Assembly (NCBI RefSeq): GCF_011043555.1 | Contig: NZ_JAAKGS010000001.1 | Span: 496,001-560,000 of the forward strand | Source: Sphingobacterium sp. SGR-19 | Lineage (GTDB): Bacteria > Bacteroidota > Bacteroidia > Sphingobacteriales > Sphingobacteriaceae | Direction: 5' to 3' | DNA length: 64,000 nt | The notes under the pieces: model-generated | The model's input: only the letters and a program-made list of their open reading frames with translations | What the model was told of the DNA's origin: nothing | Database searches by the model: none | Program-made: the position numbers and the translations under genes | In this document: positions 17,554 through 26,167 of the stretch, one piece after another | How the letters are laid out: each line of letters starts with the position of its first letter | Numbering within the stretch: the stretch's first letter is position 1

Positions 17554-17586
17554 CAAATATATTGAAACTTGTAAGCTATTGAGCAA
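17554..17586 (-). promoter_or_regulatory. Promoter of the gnd-zwf-pgl operon
   Basis: On the minus strand TATATTTG (17554-17561) matches the Bacteroidota -7 box, and TTG at 17584-17586 lies 22 bp upstream, slightly longer than the usual spacing. The gnd ATG is 28 bp downstream. Confidence 0.45.
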
Positions 17587-17618
17587 AAAATCATTTTTTT
17601 ACCCCTATGTGACCAACA

Positions 17619-20024
17619 TTAAAAGCTATACGCCACACTTCCTAGCACATTTCTGGACATCATGGGGTTAACTGTAGACCATCCCTTGAAATACGTTTCA
17701 TCCGTCAGATTATTCGCCTTCACGGCCAGTTCGTAATTTTTATACCGATAAGATATACTCGCATTAACCAAGGTATAAGCCGGAACGGTAAATGCACCTG
17801 TAGGTACACTGTTTGTAATCAGGTTTTTCCCAGCGTGGTTAACCCCGGCTCCAATACCTACGCCATGCAATAGCCCGCGCCTAATTGTATAATTCGCCCA
17901 GAAATTAAATAAGTTCTTCGGTCCCGCTTCCGTTGGGCGTAGATTATTAACCGATGCAGCTGCTCTGGTGAGCTTGCTGCTGTTATTGCTATAGCTCAAA
18001 ATTACGTCCAGGCCTTCCATTGGAGCAGCCGTCAGATCAAATTCAAACCCACGGCTCAAGCGTGTTCCGTCCTGTACCGTAATGTTATAGAACTCGCCAT
18101 CACGTTCAATAGTCTCTGGTCTGGTAATATTGCTGACAGAAATATCATAATAACTTGCCGTCAATCCGACTCGGTCATTAAATAAATTAAACTTCACTCC
18201 AGCTTCCCATTGTTCGGCTTGCTGTGGTTTGAAATCGCCCGAGACATCCGGTAAGGGCTGTACTATCGGCGCGACATTTTTGAATCCATTCTGATAATTA
18301 CCGAAGAACGATATCCGATCTTTCATAAGCTCATACACGATCCCTGCCCTTGGCGAGAAAGCAGTCTGACTATATCCACCTGTCGTGGTGTCCGCATCAA
18401 AATTATACGTTCCTTTGTTGTCAAAATAATCGACACGTAGTGCAAGATGAACATGAAGAGCAGGTGTCACGTCCAACACATTAGACACATAACCTCCCAA
18501 TACCCCGTTACGGCTACGGTTATTTGTTTCAGCACCATTGGAGGCAGCAATAGCTTGATCAATGAACGCAGCATTAAATCTATAGTAATCAGGATCATCA
18601 TAGGATGTATTTATCTTATCAACCAACACATAAGGAGAGTTGTGTGTTTCCGCCTGCTGGAAAAGATAATCGACACCAATCAACGTCCGGTTACGCATCG
18701 TTCCGATCCGGTAATCACCCACGAAATTCTGTTGTGCATTGAAGACTTTCGCCACATAATCCTGATCGCCGGCATAACGGCTGATCAATGTATCGTTACC
18801 TGGCTCCAGATACATTACGTATTGGAAGTAACCATCCGATTTCCGTTGATTGAAACTGACCGTCGTATTGGATGTCCAGCGATCATCCAAACGATAGTTT
18901 ACGTTTCCACGAATGTTGGCGACAGGGTTCTTAAACGTCACATCATTATTCGTATAGGACTTATCAAAATCAAACGACAACTCGGATGGTGTACGTGCAA
19001 AAAGGTCACGATTTCTATTTAGAAATACCATCAAGGGGTTGGTCGCTTTACTTTGGTAAAGTTCCGCATCGAGCTGGATATCCAAACGCTCGTTGGCCCG
19101 ATATAGCAAAGATGGAGCGATAAAGAAAGATCTTTTGAATCCGGCATCCTGAAAAGTACCCGTGCTAGTAAAGGCTGTATTTACACGTCCTAACCATTTA
19201 TGATCCTTCGAAAGCGGACCATATACATCCGCCGTTACACGATGTTGATCAAAGGAGCCAAAAATATAATTTACCCGTCCACCTAACGTATCCAAAGGCT
19301 TTTTTGTCACATTATTTATCAAACCACCAAAGCCGATAGCCGCCCCACCATACAACGATCCTGAAGGGCCTTTAATCACTTCAATCGTTTCCAGGTTTAT
19401 CGGATCGGGGCTTGTACTAGCAATGCTCACCACTCCATTAACCATTGCTGCTTGCGTGGTAAATCCACGCAACGTATAATAAGACGCTCCATCTCCCGGG
19501 CGACCGGTCGCACCCCACAACTGATCCACACCCGAAACATTCGCCAAAGCATCGTCAAAACTTGTATTTACTTGGCTCTGCAACAGCTCCTTCGTTATAA
19601 CAGCGTACGACTGTGAATTCTCCAGATTGCGTAAAGGCATCTTGGCCACATAGGGACTAGTTTTCCGTGTATACGTATTCCGTATCCCATAAATATTGAT
19701 TTCCTCCAACGAGGCACGATTCTCCGTTAAGTAAATTGTCGGAATTTGCTTTCGGCCGCCTGAACGAATAGAGATTTCACGGGAAAGCGGCTTTATTCCC
19801 ACCCCAGAGATCGAAAGCATATATTTCCCTGTATCCACATTACTGAAAATATAATTTCCTTTCCCATCGGTGTAAGAAGATTTTGCCAATTCCTCTATAT
19901 TCACTGTAATACCAGCAGCCGGCTGGCTGTCCGCTGATAAAATTTTCCCCCTGATTTCCACTTTCTGTTGAGCGTACAATAATGTATGAGCAAGAAGACA
20001 TACAACAACTAAGATTTTTCGCAT
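17619..20024 (-). CDS. TonB-dependent siderophore receptor
   Basis: An 801-residue outer-membrane receptor. A signal peptide (MRKILVVVCLLAHTLLYAQQ) is followed by a carboxypeptidase-D-like regulatory domain (about 22-105), a plug (about 130-240, with DDALANVSGVDQLWG, YYTLRGFTTQ and LETIEVIKGPSGSLYGGAAI) and a 22-strand barrel ending in SVAYSF. The plug signature and the closing NLTDETYFKGW segment are those of FhuA/FecA-like ferric-siderophore receptors. Candidate Fur-type palindromes just upstream fit iron control. It is monocistronic, with no convincing terminator before the gnd promoter. Confidence 0.9.
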   Translation of the reverse strand: MRKILVVVCLLAHTLLYAQQKVEIRGKILSADSQPAAGITVNIEELAKSSYTDGKGNYIFSNVDTGKYMLSISGVGIKPLSREISIRSGGRKQIPTIYLTENRASLEEINIYGIRNTYTRKTSPYVAKMPLRNLENSQSYAVITKELLQSQVNTSFDDALANVSGVDQLWGATGRPGDGASYYTLRGFTTQAAMVNGVVSIASTSPDPINLETIEVIKGPSGSLYGGAAIGFGGLINNVTKKPLDTLGGRVNYIFGSFDQHRVTADVYGPLSKDHKWLGRVNTAFTSTGTFQDAGFKRSFFIAPSLLYRANERLDIQLDAELYQSKATNPLMVFLNRNRDLFARTPSELSFDFDKSYTNNDVTFKNPVANIRGNVNYRLDDRWTSNTTVSFNQRKSDGYFQYVMYLEPGNDTLISRYAGDQDYVAKVFNAQQNFVGDYRIGTMRNRTLIGVDYLFQQAETHNSPYVLVDKINTSYDDPDYYRFNAAFIDQAIAASNGAETNNRSRNGVLGGYVSNVLDVTPALHVHLALRVDYFDNKGTYNFDADTTTGGYSQTAFSPRAGIVYELMKDRISFFGNYQNGFKNVAPIVQPLPDVSGDFKPQQAEQWEAGVKFNLFNDRVGLTASYYDISVSNITRPETIERDGEFYNITVQDGTRLSRGFEFDLTAAPMEGLDVILSYSNNSSKLTRAAASVNNLRPTEAGPKNLFNFWANYTIRRGLLHGVGIGAGVNHAGKNLITNSVPTGAFTVPAYTLVNASISYRYKNYELAVKANNLTDETYFKGWSTVNPMMSRNVLGSVAYSF

Positions 20025-20030
20025 CGTATA

Positions 20031-20085
20031 CTAGAACAATTAATTAGAACAATTTTAAATCGCGCTAATTTAGATTAATTCTAGA
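20031..20085. promoter_or_regulatory. Tandem Fur-like AT palindromes upstream of the siderophore receptor
   Basis: Three related words, CTAGAACAATTAATTAGAAC (20031-20050), ATTAGAACAATTTTAAAT (20043-20060) and TTTAGATTAATTCTAGA (20069-20085), share TAGA/TCTA half-sites around an AT core. Such imperfect AT-rich palindromes resemble Fur boxes. Their place directly before an iron receptor supports this, but the regulator is inferred. Confidence 0.35.
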
Positions 20086-20190
20086 CAATCTACAAACAAA
20101 CGTTAAAAAAATCTAATTATCTACCTTTTCTTATTTTGCAGTTAAATTTTTTACTTTTACCCATCGTTCAGCTAATTCCTTATATCTGTC

Positions 20191-21258
20191 ATGTCTACGA
20201 CACTCACCGTTATCTCGCTACTCTTAATATTTTTAAGTGTAGTTCCCTTTATCCAACATCAGCACTGGTTTTTCCGCGTTGCCGAATTTATCAAAATTCA
20301 GCTTGTTATTCTACAAGTTCTAGTCTTTGGCATCATGATGGTATATGTAACGGACAATGTCTGGTTATGGACGATTCAAATTCTGCAGTTTGTACTAATT
20401 GTTTATCATATCTACATCTTAATGCGGTACACCAAATTCTGGAGAAAACAAAAGCCCACCAAGACATCGTTTAGTTCTGATAAAATAAAGATCATCTCAT
20501 GCAACATATATCAATTTAACAACGAATATCATCGTTTTATCGAACTGATTGAACAGGAGCAACCAGACATCTTCGTTACGATGGAGAGCAACGCTGACTG
20601 GGAAAATTCGCTGCGCATTCTGGAAAAAGATTATCCCTATCAAGAAAAGGTGACGCTTGAAAATACTTATGGGATGCATTTCTATACAAGATTAAAGGTT
20701 AAAAAAATACAGACTCACTATTTTGTAGCTGATGATATCCCTAGTATAGAAGCGGAACTCGAAACAGGCGATGGCCATCGCTTTGTTTTCTTCGCAGTAC
20801 ATCCGCCCCCACCGAGTCCTACGGAGGAAGAGAATTCCAAAGAACGGGACGGCGACCTACTCTCGGTGGCAAAAAGAGTGAGAAAACTTCAGTTACCCGT
20901 TGTAGTGACCGGCGACTTCAATAATGTGGCATGGGCAAGATCCTCTATTTTGTTCAAAAAAGCCAGTGAATTAATTGATGCACGTATCGGACGAGGTATA
21001 CTGTCCACGTTTCATGCGAAATATTGGTTTTTTCGAGTTCCATTAGATTTATTATTCCACAGTACAACGATCATTATAGACAAGTTGTTTATTTACCCGT
21101 CCGTCGGTTCGGATCACTTTCCAATAGGCTGCACTTTCCATGTCGACGTCGAATCAGACGATCAGGAAGAAGAAGTAAAACATCTTGAAAATGGAGAAAT
21201 GCAAGAGGTTAACGAATTTATAGCCGACGGAAAGGCAGAAGAAAGCGAAAATCGCTAG
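20191..21258 (+). CDS. Membrane-anchored endonuclease/exonuclease/phosphatase (EEP) family hydrolase
   Basis: A 355-residue protein with three N-terminal hydrophobic helices (about residues 5-85, for example LTVISLLLIFLSVVPFI) followed by an EEP-fold domain. The metal and catalytic motifs are present: KIISCNIYQFNN, a Glu in TMESN, a His in FAVHPP, VTGDFNNVAW and GSDHFPIG. The fold includes nucleases and lipid or sugar phosphate phosphodiesterases, so the substrate cannot be named; membrane anchoring favours an envelope substrate. A charged acidic tail (about 310-355) extends past the domain. It is divergent from the siderophore receptor. Confidence 0.8.
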   Translation: MSTTLTVISLLLIFLSVVPFIQHQHWFFRVAEFIKIQLVILQVLVFGIMMVYVTDNVWLWTIQILQFVLIVYHIYILMRYTKFWRKQKPTKTSFSSDKIKIISCNIYQFNNEYHRFIELIEQEQPDIFVTMESNADWENSLRILEKDYPYQEKVTLENTYGMHFYTRLKVKKIQTHYFVADDIPSIEAELETGDGHRFVFFAVHPPPPSPTEEENSKERDGDLLSVAKRVRKLQLPVVVTGDFNNVAWARSSILFKKASELIDARIGRGILSTFHAKYWFFRVPLDLLFHSTTIIIDKLFIYPSVGSDHFPIGCTFHVDVESDDQEEEVKHLENGEMQEVNEFIADGKAEESENR

Positions 21259-21491
21259 AACCCAATTACTTGCCAGCGTCACCTATTGGTTTTAATAGGA
21301 ACAAATTATTATCCGCTAGATTAAATACGGCGTAGTGTCCTTCCGTGCCCATCGGAACAGAAAATCTAAATCGATCGTATCGTCGTTAAAATTTATCGAT
21401 TTTCATATACGAAATACGGTTATGCAGATATTTTTATGAAAATAAAGCTTCATATTCGCACTAAGTTTATTTAGATTCAATATAAACAAAG

Positions 21492-21507
21492 GATTATAAT
21501 TATTATC
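21492..21507 (+). promoter_or_regulatory. Fur-box-like palindrome at the HmuY operon start
   Basis: GATTATAATTATTATC is a 16-bp near-perfect palindrome, with only one symmetric pair of positions failing, and resembles the Fur core GATAAT..ATTATC. It ends 7 bp before the ATG, where a bound repressor would block translation start or transcription. The remainder of the 256-bp gap 21259-21514 contains only a weak CCTATT/AATAGG hairpin. Confidence 0.4.
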
Positions 21508-21514
21508 AAAAAAA

Positions 21515-22282
21515 ATGAAGAACTATAACTATCTAGTATTCAACCTGCACCTTTTATTAATATGTACAGCTTGCTTTTCTTGTAGCAAAAATGACGATCC
21601 ACAACCCGATCCTGACCCAACGCCAGATGAAGAATTTTATTACAAATTGCATCGTGTTGAAAACTTAGCCATGGAAACGGACGACGACAATCCTACAGAA
21701 GCAAAATCAGCCGTCTATTTCAATCTCGCAACCCAACAAGAAGTACCAAATGCACAAGCGAAAACTATGCGATGGGATCTCTCGTTCAGTGGGCTTTACA
21801 ATAGCTTCATAGGCGGAAATAATGGTACCAACGCAACCAATTTTGGATACGGCGGAGCGGGAAAAGGCGGTATTCTTATTCTAGAGAAACCTTTTGACGA
21901 GGTTACCGAAGTACCTGATGGTGCGCAATTTAAACTAGGCAGCGGTGTCATTGGTACAGATGATGCTGGAGCCTTCGGTGAGGGAATCGGCTGGTATCTT
22001 TATGATTTTGGAGGCACAATTCTAGGAAACGGAACAACAGAAAAGACACACGTTGCCTATGCCCTGGGGGCATCCGTGACGACTAATGATGGTACTGTAA
22101 TCCCCGCACGTACGATCATCCTCAAGACGCCGAGAGGAGATATCGCAAAAATCAAAATGATCTCCTGTTATAAAGATGTTTTCACCGCCGACAAATGGTT
22201 CAAAGACACGCCACATATGTACTTCACCTTCGAGTACCTTGTCATTCCCGCAGGTTCTAAACATTTCGAAATCAAACCGTAA
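21515..22282 (+). CDS. HmuY-family (haem-binding-like) lipoprotein
   Basis: A 255-residue lipoprotein with lipobox ACFSCSK (Cys about residue 23) and a proline/aspartate linker (DDPQPDPDPTPDEE). The body matches the HmuY pattern: FYYKLHRVENL, MRWDLSFSGLYNSFIGGNNG, a glycine-rich GYGGAGKGG, and IILKTPRGDIAKIKMISCYK near the end. HmuY of Porphyromonas is a surface haemophore; many family members in other Bacteroidota have no proven ligand. It starts a three-gene operon with two DUF5018-like lipoproteins, 13 bp before the next gene, and lies next to a Fur-like palindrome. Confidence 0.8.
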   Translation: MKNYNYLVFNLHLLLICTACFSCSKNDDPQPDPDPTPDEEFYYKLHRVENLAMETDDDNPTEAKSAVYFNLATQQEVPNAQAKTMRWDLSFSGLYNSFIGGNNGTNATNFGYGGAGKGGILILEKPFDEVTEVPDGAQFKLGSGVIGTDDAGAFGEGIGWYLYDFGGTILGNGTTEKTHVAYALGASVTTNDGTVIPARTIILKTPRGDIAKIKMISCYKDVFTADKWFKDTPHMYFTFEYLVIPAGSKHFEIKP

Positions 22283-22295
22283 TTAACCGCAGCAT

Positions 22296-23267
22296 ATGAA
22301 AAAATTAACATCTCCAACAACCGTTTTATTCTTCATCTTGCTTATTGCAGCTGGATGCAGTAAAACAGAGGAATTGCCTCCCTTGAACCAGAGCCGTATA
22401 TTAAGCTTTAAAGTTCCCACTGCCGATGGCGAGATCATTGGAGCCGTTGATGAATCCGACAAAACCATCACGCTCTATCTGCCTTTCTATTACCAATTCT
22501 CAGTCATCGATCCAGAAATAAAATTAAGCGACGGTGCAAGCTTACTCGAAGAGTCTGTACCGGTCGACGTACTCGACAATGGCACGATCTACACGGTTGT
22601 CGGCGCAGATCATAGTAAGACAAGCTACACGTTGACTATTCATCTGCAACAGGTCTCCCCGCTTATCATCACGGAACCTTCAACGGCCGATCAAACGGCT
22701 ATATGGAGTATAGGAGATAACCGCATCAGCATCAAAGCAAACTTTCATACAACAGACCCAACCCTTATCAAAGCTTCGCTCGTTGATGAAAGCGGTCACG
22801 ATCATCCTTTTATTGCCAATACAGGGTATGGCCCAGCGGGCGTAGTCCCCTCGATAAGTGCTGATGGAAAAAAAACCTATAGCTATGGTTCCCTGCAAAT
22901 ACCTCCAGAACTTTTACCGGGAATGTATCATATAAAAGTATCACATTTAGCCCTAAACGCTACAACAACTTACCCTGTACAGCTAGTATGGGGTCGGCCA
23001 GCTTCATTTGTGTATGCACCGGTCACCATCGGACCGGGCGAAACTTTCACCCTCGAGAGTGCCTCTACGGCCATACATGATGTCCGGGAAGCCTACTTCA
23101 CGATCGGCGGAGAGAAAAAAATGTTGGAGATCCTCAGCCAAGACACTAAAAAAGTTATCATTCGCGTACCCGATGATACACCAACGGGCACACACATCCC
23201 TTCCATTGTCTGTGGCGAATTTGAACCGTCAACTCCGGGTTGGTGGGGTATTACTATAACGAAATAA
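22296..23267 (+). CDS. DUF5018-like surface lipoprotein, first paralogue
   Basis: A 323-residue lipoprotein (lipobox IAAGCSK, Cys about residue 21). An N-terminal beta-sandwich (about 30-120) carries the DUF5018-like pattern ILSFKVPTADGEIIGAVDE, ITLYLPFYY, IKLSDGASL and a closing YTVVGADHSKTSYTLTI. Two further immunoglobulin/TIG-like segments follow (about 125-230 and 235-323). It is a paralogue of the next gene, with which it overlaps none but is separated by 5 bp. A role as a surface partner of the HmuY-like protein is inferred from the operon. Confidence 0.7.
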   Translation: MKKLTSPTTVLFFILLIAAGCSKTEELPPLNQSRILSFKVPTADGEIIGAVDESDKTITLYLPFYYQFSVIDPEIKLSDGASLLEESVPVDVLDNGTIYTVVGADHSKTSYTLTIHLQQVSPLIITEPSTADQTAIWSIGDNRISIKANFHTTDPTLIKASLVDESGHDHPFIANTGYGPAGVVPSISADGKKTYSYGSLQIPPELLPGMYHIKVSHLALNATTTYPVQLVWGRPASFVYAPVTIGPGETFTLESASTAIHDVREAYFTIGGEKKMLEILSQDTKKVIIRVPDDTPTGTHIPSIVCGEFEPSTPGWWGITITK

Positions 23268-23272
23268 TCATT

Positions 23273-24220
23273 ATGAAGCTATTTACTCGTATCAGCATCT
23301 TTACTGCATCTATAGTAGTTGCAGTCGCTTGTAAAAAAGAAGAAGCCTTGCTACCATACAACGATATCGTAAACTTCACTGTAGCAGTCGATGAAAGCGC
23401 TATGATAAAGGCTGCGATAGATGGAGATTCTATCGTCCTATACTGGCCTATCGGGCAGACGATTCCAGAAACATTGACACCGACGATCCACGTCGCTGAT
23501 GGAGCAAGCATTTCACCTGCATCCGGCGAAACCATTGCTTTACGTGGAGAAGTGACTTATACCGTTACCGCCGAAACAGGCGACACGAAGACCTATCGCC
23601 TACGTATCCCCAATAACCGTCCCCGACCATACATTAACAGTTTCGGAGGATTACAAACCTACCAAGATAAACAGTATATCTTTCAAAACTTTGCGCTTTC
23701 CATTCGTGGAGACTATTTTGATACGTTGGCGGATGGTGCAAAGGTGTATTTTGTCGATATTGCCGGAAACGACCATGAAGTAGAAATACAACATAGTACC
23801 GAACTTGGCTACAATGTTTTAGCATCTGTACTAGGAACCTTCTCCGGCTTGAAGATTTTTTCCTCCGGTTACACGATTTTCTACGAAACAACTCCCTTTG
23901 AAGTTGCGGAAAACCCCTTTGTAATTATAGAGACACCAAAATCAACCCTATCCGTAAAAACGGGGGGCACCATCACCCTCACTGGGGTAAACACAGATAA
24001 CGTGGAGAAAATGGAACTGGGAAATTACTTTAGCAACAGCTATAAAGCCGTGACAATAGTTAATAAAACGGAGAGCAGTATTACATTTCGAGTACCGGAA
24101 GACTTTCCGCCGGGTGAATACAACGAACTGGTGGTCCATTATCCAGCAGGTCCCTATCATGACGCAGGACAAGCAAGCACGTATATGGAGACATCAAATA
24201 GTATCGTCATAACCCAATGA
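23273..24220 (+). CDS. DUF5018-like surface lipoprotein, second paralogue
   Basis: A 315-residue lipoprotein (lipobox VVAVACKK). The N-terminal domain repeats the pattern of the preceding gene: IVNFTVAVDESAMIKAAIDG, IVLYWPIGQ, IHVADGASISPASGE and YTVTAETGDTKTYRL. Two TIG-like segments follow, the last beginning LSVKTGGTITLTGVN. ATG at 23273 is chosen because it opens a proper signal peptide; an upstream in-frame start at 23240 would read through the stop region of the neighbour. A terminator follows after 17 bp, ending the HmuY operon. Confidence 0.7.
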   Translation: MKLFTRISIFTASIVVAVACKKEEALLPYNDIVNFTVAVDESAMIKAAIDGDSIVLYWPIGQTIPETLTPTIHVADGASISPASGETIALRGEVTYTVTAETGDTKTYRLRIPNNRPRPYINSFGGLQTYQDKQYIFQNFALSIRGDYFDTLADGAKVYFVDIAGNDHEVEIQHSTELGYNVLASVLGTFSGLKIFSSGYTIFYETTPFEVAENPFVIIETPKSTLSVKTGGTITLTGVNTDNVEKMELGNYFSNSYKAVTIVNKTESSITFRVPEDFPPGEYNELVVHYPAGPYHDAGQASTYMETSNSIVITQ

Positions 24221-24237
24221 TGATGTTAAGCATACAG

Positions 24238-24275
24238 AGCCACCCGTAGCCTGTACACACTCCGGGTGGCTTTAA
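24238..24275 (+). terminator. Terminator of the HmuY/DUF5018 operon
   Basis: AGCCACCCG (24238-24246) pairs with CGGGTGGCT (24263-24271), followed by TTAATT. The stem is strong, the T-tract short. Confidence 0.65.
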
Positions 24276-24391
24276 TTCAATAACCTGCGTCCAGCTTCCA
24301 AAGAATTAACGTTTATTTCACAGCATCTTAACGGTGCTATTGCATTAAAAAAAGAAGTTTGTACCAAAAGGAACTATTCGTTACTTATGAT

Positions 24392-24985
24392 ATGTTAGAT
24401 GCTACGTGTGTACAAAATATAGCTCGTTCTGACTACAAGGCGTTCAGTCACCTTTATGACAGATACTGGGATCTCCTGCTTTCCGTCGCACTGAAAAAAA
24501 CGGGCGATAGCGATATCGCCATGGATATCGTACAAGATCTTTTTGTCGATATTTGGCAACGCCGAAGTACCCTACCCCAAATCGACGATGTACGTAAATA
24601 CCTTATCACATCCTTATACTTCAAGGTATTCATGTATTTTAGGAAGCAAGGTATCCAACAACGCCACATAAGTTCCTATTTCACATTCCTAGAAAACGAA
24701 AAAGAAGAAGATTTCCTCCAACTATTAGAAGGCGAGATACAGCATACTCAATTGCTAACCGCAATAGAAGAATCGGTTGAAGATATGCCTGAACGCATGC
24801 GGCAAGTCTTCAACCTAAAGTACTACCGCTCACTAAGCAACAAGGAAATTGCCGAAACCATGGGTATATCTGTACAGACGGTCAAGAATCAGCTTATGCG
24901 ATCCCTACAACATATACGCAAATCTGTTCCAGAACACCTATCCCATTCCACTACCTTCCTATTTGCGCTTTTTTTCCTTTCCTAA
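24392..24985 (+). CDS. ECF-type RNA polymerase sigma factor
   Basis: A 197-residue sigma-70 family factor of the Bacteroidota ECF type. Region 2 (about residues 12-80) holds FSHLYDRYWDLLLSVALKKT and VQDLFVDIWQR; region 4 (about 125-180) holds MPERMRQVFNLKYYRSLSNKEIAETMGIS with the HTH, then VKNQLMRSLQHIRK. It precedes a FecR gene by 86 bp, the usual cassette for trans-envelope control of a SusC receptor. ATG at 24392 is used rather than a TTG 33 bases upstream. Confidence 0.9.
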   Translation: MLDATCVQNIARSDYKAFSHLYDRYWDLLLSVALKKTGDSDIAMDIVQDLFVDIWQRRSTLPQIDDVRKYLITSLYFKVFMYFRKQGIQQRHISSYFTFLENEKEEDFLQLLEGEIQHTQLLTAIEESVEDMPERMRQVFNLKYYRSLSNKEIAETMGISVQTVKNQLMRSLQHIRKSVPEHLSHSTTFLFALFFLS

Positions 24986-25071
24986 GTGCAATATAACGTT
25001 CACCATATCTTTATATAAAGTTAATATGATTACCGTGGTACCTTATTAACCTTTCTGCAACTACTATATAT

Positions 25072-26082
25072 ATGCAGGACGACAAAAAACATTTAGAACG
25101 TTTAATCAACGAATATTTGCAGGGCACTATTACACCGGAAGAAAAAAAGCATCTCGAAAGGTGGATGGAACATTTGGATATATCGGATGGGCAACCCGCG
25201 GCAAGTGAATTCAGGAAGATGGTGATGAAAAAACAGATCGACCTTCGTACGGGAGCCCTTGAAAATACGAAATCGCTGCACAGACGAAAAATGTGGTGGT
25301 CTACTGCCGCTTCTGTTCTTTTGGCACTTGCGATCGGCGCCTACCTTTGGCAATCCAACCAAACCGAAGCAGAAGATCGGCATACCGTGGCCGCAAAGCC
25401 ATTTCCCACTATACAACAAGTGACCAACAATGGCAGCCAGGATACCCTAATCTCCTTAAGCGATGGATCTGAAGTACTTCTGAGCTCAGGCAGCGCCTTG
25501 ATCTGGCCAACAGAATTTGCAACCGACGCACGCGAATTACGATTAGACGGAAAAGCCTTCTTTCGTGTCGCAAAAGACCCCAAACGTCCTCTATCCGTCT
25601 ACTCCGGCGATATCATCACTACCGCTTTAGGCACATCTTTTTGGATTGAAAAAATGGAAGGCAAACGCTCACCAAGGGTAAAACTGGTAACCGGTAAAGT
25701 CAGCATCACACAACAACGGGATTATGGTCAGGACACGCTTTTAGCTACGTTAACGCCCGGAGAGGAATGGAATACTACTGCGCTCGAAGAGTCGACCATA
25801 GTACCAGAGAAAAATAAATCTATACCTGCGCGCACTCCCCAACCAGACACCGCCACAGCATTGGACTTCCATCACGTGCCGTTATCCGAAGTCTTTCCAC
25901 GCTTAGCAGCCTACTATCACGTCACGATCAAATTCAATTCCGACGATTTAAAAGGTATGTCATTTTATGGTACATACGACAAGGGGAACCAAATACAAGA
26001 AATCATACAGACAATTGCTTTAGCAAACGACCTTACCGTACGATACGATGAAAAAGAAGTAGCTTATACCATCAAAAAGTGA
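25072..26082 (+). CDS. FecR-family anti-sigma factor
   Basis: A 336-residue transmembrane regulator: a cytoplasmic N-terminus (about 1-73), one membrane helix (about 75-94, STAASVLLALAIGAYLW), a FecR domain (about 115-215, LSDGSEVLLSSGSALIWP and LRLDGKAFFRVAKD) and a DUF4974-type C-terminus (about 265-336, LSEVFPRLAAYYHVTIKFN). It should hold the upstream sigma factor inactive until the downstream SusC signals substrate binding. A small hairpin separates it from susC. Confidence 0.9.
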   Translation: MQDDKKHLERLINEYLQGTITPEEKKHLERWMEHLDISDGQPAASEFRKMVMKKQIDLRTGALENTKSLHRRKMWWSTAASVLLALAIGAYLWQSNQTEAEDRHTVAAKPFPTIQQVTNNGSQDTLISLSDGSEVLLSSGSALIWPTEFATDARELRLDGKAFFRVAKDPKRPLSVYSGDIITTALGTSFWIEKMEGKRSPRVKLVTGKVSITQQRDYGQDTLLATLTPGEEWNTTALEESTIVPEKNKSIPARTPQPDTATALDFHHVPLSEVFPRLAAYYHVTIKFNSDDLKGMSFYGTYDKGNQIQEIIQTIALANDLTVRYDEKEVAYTIKK

Positions 26083-26114
26083 ACAACTAAATAAATAATA
26101 TACAGAATAAATAA

Positions 26115-26132
26115 ACGGCTAAAATCAGCCGT
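26115..26132 (+). other. Small hairpin between fecR and susC
   Basis: ACGGCT (26115-26120) and AGCCGT (26127-26132) form a perfect 6-bp stem with a 6-nt loop and no T-tract. It may affect mRNA stability or processing between regulator and receptor genes; chance is possible. Confidence 0.3.
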
Positions 26133-26167
26133 AGGGAATACTTATGCATCAGAAAAACCAACAAAAT

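Noticed and set aside
18447..19022. 191-aa open frame antisense to the siderophore receptor
   Set aside because: It is internal to the receptor gene, without recognisable domain or promoter.
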